Shown: positions 34,695 to 51,892, counted from the first letter of the stretch. The stretch is DNA of 64,000 bases from Lateolabrax maculatus (GCA_031216445.1 CM062219.1:10946501-11010500), one strand, 5' to 3'. The notes: generated by a model from the letters alone, not told the origin. Program-made: numbers and translations.

Positions 34695-35090
34695 AGGTAA
34701 GGAAGCCTGAAAAAGTCTATTTGCATGGTGCATTTTTATTTATTTTTTGTTGTTGTTGTTGTTGTTGCATGCGATCCGTCGGTCGGGGCCGTGCAGCATC
34801 CATGTAGCTCTCGCCGGACGGGCTCGGAGAAGGGGAGCAGCCCCAAAAAAAAAAAAAAAAAAGATCCTCGGCTGCAAATATCTGCACTTGCGTCAGCTGG
34901 CGGAAAACACGCCGGCACACACAACGCTCACCCGTGTGATGTTTTACTGGGAAATAAGTGTTGAAAGCAGCGCTCCCCCGCCGGCTGGTGCGTCTGCGGC
35001 CGGTGAGACGGGACTCTGCCGGGGCAGTGCGGCGGAACACGGTCCCCGCTCATCCCCGCCACCTTTTTTTATTTAATTACACCTTTTATG

Positions 35091-35116
35091 TATATATATA
35101 TATATATATATATATA
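35091..35116 (+). repeat. (TA)13 microsatellite
   Basis: Uninterrupted TA dinucleotides within the CpG-rich start of the probable coro1c intron 1. Confidence 0.95.
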
Positions 35117-35823
35117 GTTTATTTTAGCAATCGCACTTTTTTTTTGTTTCACACCAAATCGAAACCTGCAAACGATCGCCGCTTTGTGGCGTTTCCCAGC
35201 GGTGGTCACGTCAGGGGCGTAACTCACCCAAATATAAATCTGCATCCTCCATCCACCTCCTCTCCGGCTGCACATCTGCCCCAGCGTGCACCACTCGGGT
35301 CTTTAAAAAAAAAACCAAAAAACAAAAAAAAAAAAAACGTGTCCATCTCGGTGTTTGACTTTGCAGCCACTTGTTTTCCCCGGAGGAGGTTTTGTGCTTT
35401 GTGTAACATCAGCTAACGTTAGCCGGCCACCATTGTTCAACGCGAGCCCCGGTGCAGCTGTTTCCGCCTCCCCGCACCAGCACCGGTCGGTGCGCTCAGC
35501 AGAAAACACCTCCGTGCGTGAACCGTGTGCCGGTGTCACGGTGAGATCGGGGCGAGCTGAAGGGCGATCGCGTCTTTTTTTTTTTTTTTTTGCCTGGGCG
35601 GCGTTGTGCCCAGCCTTTTCTCGTCGCGTTCAGACAGACGGTGAAATGAGAGACCGGGAGGCCAGACTCCTGCAGGGCTGCAGACTGCAGACACCACAGA
35701 GGCACATCAGATCCGCTTTCTGCCTGCACTCGTGGGCAATAACACCATAGTATTAGTCTGTGACTGCTGGAACAAGAGCTACGCATCAGTCAGACAACCA
35801 TTATGATGCTCAGGGATGTCCTG

Positions 35824-35824
<1 letters not shown>

Positions 35825-35860
<36 letters not shown>
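35825..35860 (+). repeat. (TG)18 microsatellite
   Basis: Uninterrupted TG units followed by a broken copy of the same repeat to about 35880. Confidence 0.95.
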
Positions 35861-35862
<2 letters not shown>

Positions 35863-36247
35863 GGGTGTGTGTGTTGGGTGATGTGTGGGGCACAGAGCAG
35901 CATGTTTGCATGGCATCAACTGAAGCCTGCAGGGGCTGAAGCAGCTCATTTTGTCAGATGCATATGTGGAAATGAGGGTAGCTGCTCCTGAATGGGGCTC
36001 TAACACTGGCGGAGGGAACACGCTGTTCTGGTCAGTGGGAAACTGTAGTCCTGTGCAGCAACATGATCGCAGTTTACATTGTGCCATGAATCAACTCTAC
36101 CCAGGGAGAGTGTTTGATTCATAAAAATGTCCTTGTCTAGTAATCCACCTTTTTAAACTGTTCATTTCTCTCATATCTCAGTGTCAGATGATAATGATAG
36201 TCACAGGTGAAAGTGCTTTTTAAGGCTACATGAGCAATACTGGTATG

Positions 36248-36248
<1 letters not shown>

Positions 36249-36284
<36 letters not shown>
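36249..36284 (+). repeat. (TG)18 microsatellite
   Basis: A second TG tract of the same length only 390 bases away. Confidence 0.95.
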
Positions 36285-36286
<2 letters not shown>

Positions 36287-38518
36287 GTGGGAAGAGGTCA
36301 TAATCTAAGATTTTAAGAAGGTGGTTTTCTGTTCATTGAAGTTGTTTGGTTACTGTCCATTTTTACATTCTTTTTTGACCAGATTTATTTTTATTTTTGG
36401 GATGAAAACACCATAAATTTGTCCAAAAAAAAAAAAAAACTAATTTGAATCCATAGTCTACATGTTAAGACCGTATAAGAATCACAAATAAACTCCATGT
36501 AAGAATCCTGTAGTGTCAGGCAATCACGATCTGTACACACCCACACAGCCCCGAGACGAGGTCTGATCAGGCCAAATAATTGAACACACCTGTGTGGGTG
36601 TATAAATGGCGTGTAGGGGCTTTAAGGCTTCAATCTTATTTTGCTGAATTTAGATTGTTGAGGTTACTAAACATCAGTAATAATCATTAAAAATACAGAA
36701 AAACGAAGCCTTTATAAAATAAAATGGATCTGATCAAAATGAACATCTAAAGTCAGAGCAACAAAAGAATTTTAAAATGGCAGCATTAAATCAGAGATCA
36801 AATTTGATGGCACCGATGGCAGTTTTATTCAGTCCTTTGCAGAACTCTAAAATATGCTCCAGTGCTGCTGAGGAAGAGTTTGGAAAAAATCCATGTTACT
36901 TTATTAGATCAAAAAGGCCGTGATTGATCTCTTCCATTTTCAAAAAGTGTGACTGAATGTGAAGAAGCGGGGGGTTTAGTGTGATGACAGTCTTGTGCAT
37001 AACTGGAGAAAAATCCTGCAGCCTGTACAAAGGTTCAGTATGTCGCTTCAGACTGGCAGATTAATTACCGACCGGAGACACTATATTTTCCACGTAATTA
37101 CACAGCAAAGCATGTCACTAAAAGGATGGAAAATCACCCTCAGGTATCAAAGACATAGTTAGGAGAATTCCAGTTGTGTTGGTTTTCATGTGTTGGCTAC
37201 AACAGTTCCAAAGTTGTCAAGATGCCAACAGTGAAATTTGCTGTAAAAACAATAGTCTGTTCTTGATGAATGACATCTCTTAAGCGTGAGGCAGAAATGA
37301 GAGTTGAAGAAGAAACGAGAAGAGGTGAACATGCTTGAGGGTGCGTTGGGCCACAGTGTGATCATTAAATTGTGGTTGCAGGAGATTATGTGGTGAAAAT
37401 AAAACATTGCAGTGGACATTTTTCATAAATGCATATCTTTTGCTCCATCCACATCAGTAAGCCTAAAAATTGTCTTCCCCAATTTCATGAAACCTATTTT
37501 GTTTTCTTACTACCTAAACTTTGTTCTATTTTCTGTTAGTTACACAAGAAATTATGCTATTCCTAATTAATTCAACATTTCCTGGAAGGTAAGAAAGGAA
37601 GTGACTTGCTTTTTAAATACCAAGAAAAGTTGCCTGATTGTGATTTTTGCTCTTTAATAGAAACTGCGTGGTTGCAGATTTGTGTTCTGGAGTACGTTGC
37701 AGAAGTGGAGCAAATTTTTATCTTTATGAGGCGTCATCAAGTAGCCTAAATATTAAAGACCACTAAAACTCTAAAATGTGCTCTCATCTAGTTAGCTCTC
37801 TCCAGTTTAAATCACACCCATACACTGTCATTTAATTTCACTTCAATCATACATGCACACAGGGAAGAAGGTCTACATTCACTAAATGTGTGTTTATTTC
37901 ATATTGTGAACTTCTATCTTTCATACTATTTCCACTATGTTGCTATTATATGTTGTGCAATATTTGTATCTTTCCTTTTGAGTAAAGTGACCAGACCTGC
38001 ACAGTCCTCGAGAATTATTCCTTTTTTCTCATTGTATGTCAGGTTAAAATGTTAAATAATTTGATACTTGGCAGAATTGTGATTGGCAATGCTTTTGCAG
38101 TTGCTTTAATTCTTCCTGACCCACTAGTCAACAGTTTGTGCAGAATTTTAACTTTTTCTCCTGGCCTGGAAAATTACACTGAGATAAGGAGGTAAACACA
38201 GCTGGAGAAAAAATGTGTCTCATGTACAGTTTACCTCAAATGTTTGCCAGAAGGTATGAAAAGAAACAAACTCACTCACAGTTAATAAGCATAATCTTAG
38301 ATCAGACAGACTGTTCTGGCAGTAAACCAAACTAACCCCAAGGTTTCCTTGGCATGCTCAGTGATGACAGAGGGATGATCATTTTCAGATTTTATAACAT
38401 CAGTTTCTTTGGGAAAATGGCCTCTTTCTGTAGAGTTTATACATTTTATTTTATGTCAGAATTACTGTATATTAGGCATATCTCTGACAGAAACAGTAAC
38501 CAGCTCTGACTTACATGA

Positions 38519-43209
<4,691 letters not shown>

Positions 43210-43820
43210 GACGCCGCCCCTTCCCAGGACCGTTCGTTGTTTTGGACGGGGTCAGCCATGGCCAAATTTCTCAAGATTCGGCTTCATTGAGCTTGGCGTC
43301 GTCCCCGTGATGAGACCAAGCCTACATTCCAAGATTAACTTTATTTTTCCTCATCAAGTTTCACACTTTGCCCTGACACACAGAGAAAAGGAAAAACTGT
43401 TGCAGCTCATGTACACATTTGAAGAAAAGACATTTTTGTTGAAGGAAAAGTCTTAACTTTTGTTTTGTTTTCAAATTGTGGTAAAACATTCTTATGTGAA
43501 GTTTGTACTTACTACTCAAAAACTGTATGTAGCATCAGTATTTCCATTGTTATTTTTTGTGTTGCCAAATATGAATCGTGTGCGGTTTCATGCACTGCTT
43601 TTACATCTTTTTTTCTCTCCTGTTGTACATTCCAGTCACAACCCTGTAGAATGATTTAGTCGAGCTGGATTTTTTTAAACAATTAGCTGTTGAACTTTTT
43701 CCTCCCACCAGTTTGCTCATTGATAACCATCAGATTTATGAATGTGGAAGAATTCCTGTGGAAGAATTCTTCTTTTTGTTCCTGTTCTTCTTGGCTTGAA
43801 ATTTAACATTGGGTTTTATT

Positions 43821-43844
43821 GGGGGGGGGGGGGGGGGGGGGGGG
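43821..43844 (+). repeat. Run of 24 G
   Basis: An uninterrupted poly-G tract inside the presumed coro1c 3' UTR; in RNA it could form a G-quadruplex. The exact length may be a sequencing estimate. Confidence 0.85.
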
Positions 43845-44007
43845 TTGCATCTCTCTGGTGTAAATGTTGTGCAAATGTAGTGGTGCCTCTTGTCACTGTT
43901 AAGGGTCAAACTAAAGTCACCCTCTCCAGTGCATATTTGGTGTTGGGAAGGGACCACTCACCCAGCTTGTGTTTCACTGAACCCCTGACAAACAGTTCTG
44001 TGCACAT

Positions 44008-44013
44008 AATAAA
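44008..44013 (+). terminator. coro1c polyadenylation signal
   Basis: AATAAA about 800 bases after the coro1c stop, the first canonical hexamer in that stretch. Confidence 0.6.
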
Positions 44014-44214
44014 GATTTTACACATGAAAACCTCCATTTTCTTTCACTTTTTTGCTTTTATTAATTTCTATCTCTGCAGGTCAAGTGTAGAACTCATTGT
44101 GTGTCAGTAGGAGTGTTACTCAGTTTCACTTCTCAGTTACACAGTGGGGGGAAAAAAGTTGCACTTTCGATGCTGGTAAAAACACCTCTCTGCTGCAGAC
44201 GTACTGTATATCTG

Positions 44215-44510
44215 AGAACCTTATTATTTTCATTATTGTTTAATCCCCCAACTATTTTTTGATTAATTGGAATAATTTATAAATAAAAAATCAGAAAGTA
44301 GTGAAAAATGACCATGACAGTTTTCCAGAGCCCTTGCTGATGTTTTCAAATAGCTCAACAGGACCAAAACCCAAAGATATTCAATATACTATCATAGAAG
44401 TCAAAGAAAAACTAACAAATATACATACTGGAGAAGCTGGAACCAGTGAATTTGGGGGATATTTTGTGTCAATCAACTAATCAATGAATCCATTAATGGT
44501 TTCAGCCTCA
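44215..44510 (+). mobile_element. MITE-like repeat, copy B
   Basis: It begins 'ccttattattttcattattg', with 'gattaattggaataattt', then 'cagaaagtagtgaaaaatg', and ends 'atcaatgaatccattaatgg'. It matches the teleost element at 9208-9420 in the opposite orientation ('cagttttccagagccc' here against 'gggctctgggaaac' in the consensus I recall). Non-coding. Confidence 0.6.
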
Positions 44511-45386
44511 GTCCCAACCTCCACCAGAGCCTGAAAACCTCCTCAATCAGCTGTTACTTCTTTTCCTGCCTGATGGTGGAGCTAAACCAGTTACTTTGAC
44601 TCCTCTGCTCTGCCAGATTTAATTTTTATTTTAATGTGAGGTCTATTTCAGTTTTCATTCGATATTTTTTCTTTCATTCATTTTACTTTACGTTAAGGGA
44701 ATTCCCTCCAAACATTCTCAGATTGTATTTTCATGGCAATTTTTTTTTTTTTTGAGAAATGCACTTTAGCCCTGAAGTGAATGCAAATGCTAGTTATAGC
44801 CTAAACTACTGCTAATTCACCCCTAGATTTCCCAGAGTACCCTTGGTTGACACTTCAGAGGACAAGTCTGAACACTGGTGCTGCTTTCACATGCTGTATG
44901 CTGAACTGAAAATGAGAGCCAGCTCGGAAGTGTTAGTCAGACCCTTTAGTTAACAGGTCTTGCTCCTGCTCCAGCTTCCTGTGCAGTTGGCAAACAAGAT
45001 ACACACAAGAGTCTTGAGTCTTAAGAAATGACGCGTAAACTGTAGCCTTAAGTTCACATTCACTGCTTCATTCACATTTTTAGTGCTGCAGTAACTTTAC
45101 TTTGCTCCCGTAGCTGCCACAGCATGCCTCTTTCTCTCCTTCTCACTTCAGGTCCCCATACTCACAAAGAAATACTGATGACAGGACCTCTGTCACTTCA
45201 TTAGTAGCTACGGCCTTGTGTACAATAATATAGGCCTAGTCTTTGTCGAGTTCCCATCACATTTACAAGAAATATTTGAATTATTGCATCATCAGATTAA
45301 AACTTAAACCAGCAAATACAGATAGAGCAGCAACACTGTAGTACCTTTGTCAAAGTCATTTCAGAACATGTTTTGGCTAAATATTG

Positions 45387-45390
<4 letters not shown>

Positions 45391-45426
<36 letters not shown>
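45391..45426 (+). repeat. (AT)18 microsatellite
   Basis: Uninterrupted AT dinucleotides about 500 bases upstream of the selplg TATA box. Confidence 0.95.
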
Positions 45427-45430
<4 letters not shown>

Positions 45431-45911
45431 CAGTGTATATGTCAGTCTGGGCCTATTCAGTACCATGTCTTGTTTTTGGGAGGGGTTTTTTTACAGCATG
45501 GCAACGTTCAAAACACTTAAAAACAAATTTAAGTTTAAGTTTATCTATGTGTAATTCTTTTGTACAACCACATTTCAGTATGACTCAGCAGTACAGGAAG
45601 TGGAAGTCTTTCCACACCAAGCTTTGTGTTTTGACTGTTACATATCAATCTTTAAGGCAATGCACAGAATCAGGCAACAAACCGCCACACTTCAAATCCA
45701 TTCGTCACATGGACTGTCTGATTGATGGATTTATTTCTTCTTTTATTTCTGCATGTATTCAGATCTTCTGTCACCGTAGTGTACTATCAGTTCCCTTGAG
45801 TTACCGCTTTTTACAGTCATGACACATAGCCTTAAATCTTAGACAGAAGTGTGAGCAGAAGTTGACAAGCGAGACACTTCTGTTTACAGAACTGAGTACT
45901 TCTTGCTACTT

Positions 45912-46294
45912 TATATAAAGGAGCAGGCACCGGATCAATGATGATCCACACAGCAGCACCTGAGCGCTTCTCAACCTTCCATTAGTCAGGTAAGTTACAT
46001 TTTCTGGCAGTAAAACAATAAAATATGTAAGCTGAGCAATAAAAAGAAGCGTCTGATAAATGTTACTTCCTCCTTAATGCTAACAGAAGCTGTGCATTTC
46101 TAGGGGAAGTGTCTGTCCATATCTGACTGAAAATGTTATGTAGTACTGGTTTGTGTGAACATTTCCTGTTCCTTCTACCAAGCAGTCAGCATGTCAGTGC
46201 TCCGTGGATGTTCTCCCCGAGAGGCTGAAATGAGCTGAACTCAACCTTTATCAGATTTTATCCTGACATCCATCACCTCTTCACCAGCAGCAAG
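45912..46294 (+). promoter_or_regulatory. selplg: selplg TATA box and untranslated exons
   Basis: TATATAAAG at 45912-45920 is a good TATA box; transcription would begin near 45942. A donor, GTCAG|GTAAGT, follows 45989, closing a short first exon. A second stretch ends at a donor AAG|GTAAGA after 46294 and may start at an acceptor near 46185 (CAAGCAG). The coding exon begins after the acceptor at 46832-46833. Untranslated leader exons are inferred. Confidence 0.5.
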
Positions 46295-46841
46295 GTAAGA
46301 CACTGACAGGTCTCTCTGAGGACACATTTACAATCTTGGTTCTGGTTAAATGTTGCTGGTTTGGGGATTTACTGTTTCTTTTTATGTAATGGTGTTGGAT
46401 AAAGTTCACTTCCTGCTCTCTAAAAATGTTATTTTTCTCTCAAAGGAGGGTGATTTAACTGTGTTGTTTACTTCATACCTTAAAATCCTGTTGTATTTTT
46501 AACTTTGACAACGTTTCAAACACATGGTTTTGAATCATATATTGCAGTTTAAAGTTTCTCATATAGAAAAAACATTAAATGTGGATTTTGCTTTTATACA
46601 TTGTTTTTTAGAAAGTTTCAGTTTACTCTAAAAATGCAGTAGAACTGTGTTTTTTCCTGTGAAATTGTAGCAATGGATGTGATGAAAGGCGCATGACTGT
46701 TTCATCATGAGATGTCACACTTGACACATTGATTTTCCCATGTGTGTGTCTTTTTATCTACAACTGTGTGATAGTTTCTTAACCAACCTCTTGGACTGCA
46801 ACCTGCAAATTTGAATCTTTTCTGTCACTGCAGTAAAAACA

Positions 46842-48089
46842 ATGATGCTCCTCCGCATGAAGACGCTTCTGGCTCTGCTATGGGGAATATCTATTTCGTT
46901 TTCTACGGAGTCCGTGAGAGCTTCCACCCCAGAAACCAGCAGCATTAACTCAACTGCTGAACCCAACAAGACCACCGAGCAGCTGATCAGTCGACATGTA
47001 GTTCATAGTGAAACACAGACGCAACATGCGACCTGGCAGCCAACTCACAAACCTGCAGAAGTTAGTATTGCTGCAACAGCAGCAGAGACCAGTGTGTTAT
47101 CCACAGTGGAAACGGAAGAGGCAATCGTCACCAACAGCAGTGACAGCCCAAATGACAGCACGGTTGGTTTGGTTGCCATGAGCACCGTAGCAACAGCTAC
47201 AATCAGCTCAAGTGAAGCACAGCCTCCCCACAGGACGACGACGTCAGAAACAGCAAAAGCTACTGAGGATCAGTCACATCAACAATCACCCACCACTTCT
47301 ACTGACATGACTCCTCCTGCAACAACTCCTGCAACAACTCCTGCAACAACTCCTGCAACAACTTCTGCAGCATCGACAGCAACACCAACCACGTCTTTGC
47401 CGCAGCCTACGTCCACCACTAAGCCTGAAGTTACAGCCGAGTCATTTTCCACCACCTCTCCTGCTGATTCTACCCAGGCTCCAGTCTTCATCCAGAACCT
47501 CAGCAGTCCCTCGGCCTCTACAACGACCACAGCGAACCCCACCTCTGAGGCAGCACCTGTGTTTGACCCCACAACAAGCGAGACGTCCACCACCAGCACT
47601 AGCTCATTTTCAACTGATTCTGCCGTCACCACCACCGCCGCTTTCACCACCGGCCCCGCAGGAATCTTGATCCCTCGTGTACCCAAGAGGTTGCCAATCC
47701 CTACGACCAAATCAACTCGGGCAACTACAAGAGCACCTCCCGAAGCGCCCAGCACTGAGGTCCAACCCTGCTCCACCCGGGGCGTGGTGACGAAGTGCCT
47801 CATCGTCATCGCCTCCCTGGCTGGGTTGGCCACCATCTTCATGGTTTCTACCATTGTCCTCTGCACCAAGCTCTCAGTAAGGAAGTACAAGGTCAAGAAA
47901 CCTCAGCAGGCCACTGAGATGATGTGCATCTCGGCCCTGCTGCCGGAAAAGAATTACACCTACACAAGGCAGCGCAATCCAGTGACTAACGGGGTCCTGG
48001 TGATCCACAGTGGTGGAGACAGCGATGAGGATGGAGGAGATAACCTCACTCTCAGCAGCTTCCTCCCAGAAAATGACCGTTTTGTGTAG
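46842..48089 (+). CDS. selplg: P-selectin glycoprotein ligand 1 (PSGL-1)-like mucin
   Basis: A type I membrane mucin of blood cells; in mammals the selectin ligand for leukocyte rolling. 415 residues in one coding exon, as in mammals. Signal peptide about 1-26; a Ser/Thr/Pro-rich ectodomain with a few N-glycosylation sites; four 12-base repeats (47319-47366) encoding ATTP units. The membrane segment starts at Cys319 (KCLIVIASLAGLATIFMV), lining up with human Cys320, the dimer-forming residue at the membrane edge. The tail keeps two PSGL-1 signatures, TEMMCISALLPE and DNLTLSSFLPE. These and the neighbours (coro1c, tmem119) identify it. Odd: the ectodomain has no tyrosine at all, so the sulfotyrosine site of mammalian PSGL-1 is absent. 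There are two adjacent ATGs; the first is taken. Confidence 0.9.
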   Translation: MMLLRMKTLLALLWGISISFSTESVRASTPETSSINSTAEPNKTTEQLISRHVVHSETQTQHATWQPTHKPAEVSIAATAAETSVLSTVETEEAIVTNSSDSPNDSTVGLVAMSTVATATISSSEAQPPHRTTTSETAKATEDQSHQQSPTTSTDMTPPATTPATTPATTPATTSAASTATPTTSLPQPTSTTKPEVTAESFSTTSPADSTQAPVFIQNLSSPSASTTTTANPTSEAAPVFDPTTSETSTTSTSSFSTDSAVTTTAAFTTGPAGILIPRVPKRLPIPTTKSTRATTRAPPEAPSTEVQPCSTRGVVTKCLIVIASLAGLATIFMVSTIVLCTKLSVRKYKVKKPQQATEMMCISALLPEKNYTYTRQRNPVTNGVLVIHSGGDSDEDGGDNLTLSSFLPENDRFV

Positions 48090-48187
48090 ATGGGATTATT
48101 ATTATTATTGTCACGTACATGCTTTCATTAGCCTTCAGATAGGACTGATTTGTCTGATGGCGCTGATCTGGAAACAGTTGCTGTTTG

Positions 48188-48193
48188 AATAAA
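48188..48193 (+). terminator. selplg polyadenylation signal
   Basis: AATAAA about 100 bases after the selplg stop, giving a very short 3' UTR. Confidence 0.6.
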
Positions 48194-51100
48194 CTCATGC
48201 TTCCCTTTTGATGTTGGTGGTTTGGCTTCGCTGCACACCCTATTTCTTTGGAGGAAGAGACACGGAAACCACAAACACACAAAAAAACTGTTACAGCTTC
48301 ATGTTTATGTACCATTAACCGTATCATGGTATTTGGTGACGTCAGGTCGGGTTTTTGCATAATTTTACACACCTCCACTAGAGACTTTAAGTCAGGATGA
48401 GGAGAAGGATCAAAGATGTTTTTTTTAAACATCCTGAGCTGAGCCCTGATGGTATTTCATTTAGCAACAGGAGACAGGAAGGCATGTTTTGTCAAGGGAT
48501 TACTGTTCTTCACAGACACTGTTCAGTTTACAAGTGCTAATCTGGTAGCAGTGAGTCTGAAATGTACAAATGCTGTAATTTGATTAAAAGTACATTTTAT
48601 GTGACCGTTCATGTGGGTGTTTGTGTAGAGATGCAGTCTCTGTATTGTGATAATTTATTAAATGAATGTCTTTTTCAACAGTTTGGTAATGCTTTATTTT
48701 GCAGGTCTGTTATTGCCTGCTAATTCCTGTTTTGTGATTTGGTACAAGGTTTAGGGAAAATAGAGAAAAAGTTTAGAGACTGTTTAGTTTAGTTTGTAGT
48801 TGAGTTTGAAAAAAGATTATTTAAAACTAGTCTTAGTTATATTAGCTCAGCATTTAACTGGAATTGATAATTTGGCAGTTAACCAGTTGAACACATTCTG
48901 TATTTTTACCTATAATTAGTGCCAACGCCTTCTTAGGTAATTATTAGAAAATGATTAGACTTTACGGACCCGTAAAATAAAGGGTTACCTTTAGTTTTTT
49001 TTCTTGCTTGTTTTCACAAACGGGTAGCTGTTGACTCATGTTCTGAGTAATTCAGATGAACTTTGTGCTATTCAACTCTTAGCTCAAGTGAAAAACAGTG
49101 AAACTGCACAAAACAAGACAGCACTGTTTCTTCAGTTTAAGGTGAAGTTTGTGTTCCACGTCTTATGTGTCTCTAAACGCTTAATAATCACAATAAAACT
49201 GAGTACCCTGTAGACAGAGTCAGTTCCCTTATTTATGAAAGGCTTTATAAAAGGCTTTTCTTCTACCCTGGACTGGATTTCATATGCACTTCCCTTTCTG
49301 TGAAAAGAAAACAGAGCCCTGAATGCTTATTAGGGCCATGAAGAACCATGTTTTTTTCTCTCCAGCAATGTGCAACTGAAACAGACACCGGTGACTATCA
49401 ACAGAGCCGAGACAAATGTAAACCTGGAGGATGCAGGACCTCATCTCATGCTCCTGATGACCATATAAAGCTAGACTTGTCTTGACTGATCGCAAACATG
49501 CCAAAGACTTGCCAAAAACGCATTCGCACACATACACAATCGCTGGTAGGCTCACTCGTACACAGTCACACTCTCTCCCTTAAGAGGTCACACACACCGT
49601 GTGAGTTTAATTGCCTCTGGAGGAAAAAAACACAGCACAGTCTTCAGCATGTAGCCCTCTCCATCCCCCCCTCTCTTGACTGTTACCGGTGTTTTGTCCA
49701 CACAGGAAACATAAACCTCTTCCTGCATTAGCTGGTCACTCTTACAAGCTGCTCTCTGACTCTTTTTGCCCCAGCGGGCCTGCTGTTAGTCATCAGTGTC
49801 AGAGGCTGAGGTTGAAGGAAAGGCCAGACTGTCAATCAGAGGGTTTATCTGCAGAAATCATGGCCAGATCTTTTAAAAGAGAACACATGTTGCTGACGAT
49901 GATGCTCGAGGGGTTGGTTCGTAATGTCTTCTTAGTCATAAAGTACTTTCTTTTTCATCCCGCCAGTGTTGTCTTGGCCATCCAGTTAGCCACACAGGAG
50001 AGTGGAGGAGAGGTCCCTGCCCCCACAGCACATTATAAACTCCTACCTAACAAGAACAATCTGTGTGCAGGCCGGAGAGCTCAGACACTCTCGGGGAAAC
50101 TGAAGGGGGAGGAGAACAGTGGAGAGGCAGAAGGAGGGATTTGTCCTCATGGTTAACGACATCTCTTTTTTGCGCTATCCAGACAAATCTCCAGCCTGAA
50201 ATCTGAAACTGCAGAAGTGGCGTGGCACACTGAGCATTTGCCACTCTTTGCTGTGCTCTCTCTCTCTCTCTCCCCTCTAACCACTTCACTTTTTCCAGAC
50301 TGGTTTCACTCATCCACCGTCAGAGGTGATTTCCAACAGAGACACTTCTTTTGCCACAGTAGATGGTGAGTAAAATGTTTTGACATTTCAGGTTTTCCTC
50401 AAATTGTGTTTTTTCTTTGAATGAGCGTTCCTGTTGAATGCGCCCTCGAGAAGCAATCGGGGTCTCTTGACATCATGTGAGCTCACATGTCAATTTGAAG
50501 TGGCTGAAGTGACATCATGATGCCTTTAGAGCAGCACCCAGCCTCGGGAAGTGAAAACATGCCTATTAAACGTTAGTGACAATGTTTAGTGTCAGTTTTA
50601 GACATCAGAGTGGACATGAGACAGAATCTAGGTCAATCTAGTCTATCTTTCCATTTTTGAAAATCTGCTGAGTGAAGATTCATTCCATGTGTGTATGTGC
50701 CTGCATATGTGCATATGTTTGTGTGTCTGGTTGCACAGGCATGTGTGGCCATGTATATTTGGTCTGGGGTGAGTGTGTGATTACTTTTGGAAACCCCCCC
50801 CCCCCCCTTTTCCAGATGAGAGCGGAGTTTCATGTGGCCCAGCTTGCACACAGATGAAGCAGAATAAGGGTAAAAGTGTGGGAGCTGCTGCACATAAGTT
50901 GACACACAGACCCAGCAGAGAGCTGCTCCAAATAAAGAGTTGCTTCCCCTTATTTGGAAAAAACAAAAAACATATTTTCCCATATAGACGCTTGTGGTAT
51001 CTAGTCATGCTTATAGTTTTAGTTTTATTTTCCCTTTTTATAGAGATACATGTCTATGTAAGTTCTGCTGCAACCCCAAAACCACAAGGGGTAAGTGGGA

Positions 51101-51892
51101 AAATATACTTTTATTTAACATGTTTAACTATACTTTCTGCTACTATACAGCATCTGTGTTCAGTAGACTCATTTCATCTGAATAAGTCAAAAGTTCTAGC
51201 CGAGCTGGAATTAAGCCAGTGTATTTAACTTTGTGGCAAATTAGTAAAGACTAATGACTGATGAAATGTTTGTTTTGGTACAATCAAGAGAACCAATACT
51301 GTACGTCACCTTCATATTACATTTTCAAACCAAATTAGCATGTCTAGAAACTGCTAATTGCACATGCAAATTCATTTTAACATGCATGTTTGACGCAGTT
51401 TACATTGATGTTTTCAAATGGATTCTTGCTTCTCAACACAATTGCGCACTAGGCCCAGTATGTATTACCATTACATTTGAATTACAGAGCTAAGCATTTG
51501 TTTTGCTGAAACCAGAAGGTCCTTAAGGTTTATCCAGAATCCTCCAAGAGTCTTTTTCTCCAAAAAGTTAATTAATTAATATAAAATAATACAATGTAAC
51601 ATCAATATAGACAAATATAACTGATAATAAAACCTATTCACATACAAATTCAGCATGGACACATGTCATTCCATGTCATACCATCTTCAGCAGACAGAAT
51701 ATTTTTTCATCCAGACGGCCAGAAGAGTCACATTCAGAGCAGCAGTAAGTGTTGTTGGGTTTTTCAAAGATCACCGGGTATGTTTTTTTCATAGCTGTGT
51801 GGCTCAAATGTAAAGGTGGTATGTGAGCGGCACAAACCATCTTCACATATGGCACTGACATTTAAGTCACTGATGTTTACTGTTATTTACAG
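48194..51892 (+). other. selplg-tmem119 interval
   Basis: No coding exon is recognised. The longest open frame (about 49689-50156, 155 codons) lacks any family resemblance. An untranslated first exon of tmem119 may end at 50365, where AGATG|GTGAGT forms a good donor; the tmem119 coding exon starts after an acceptor at 51891-51892. If these join, a short upstream frame would overlap the main start out of frame. A C run lies at about 50796-50808. Confidence 0.35.

Larger units (their letters stand above)
43210..44013 (+). other. coro1c: coro1c 3' UTR
   Basis: The region after the stop codon ends with AATAAA at 44008-44013. It is AU-rich apart from an uninterrupted run of 24 G (43821-43844). 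Confidence 0.65.
44014..45911. other. coro1c-selplg intergenic region
   Basis: No coding exon is seen. It contains a MITE-like repeat at 44215-44510 and an AT microsatellite at 45391-45426. Near the right end, ETS-like GGAAGTGGAAGT (45594-45605) precedes the selplg TATA box by about 300 bases. Confidence 0.45.

Noticed and set aside
34958..35416. 152-codon open frame near the coro1c promoter
   Set aside because: It crosses a TA microsatellite and A runs, with tandem Tyr-Ile and Lys; nothing suggests a gene.
47279..47896. 205-codon open frame on the minus strand
   Set aside because: It is antisense to the Thr/Ser-rich selplg coding region; its Val-rich composition only mirrors the ACN codons of the mucin.
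49689..50156. 155-codon open frame between selplg and tmem119
   Set aside because: Low-complexity, no family match, no splice or promoter context; it appears to be chance.
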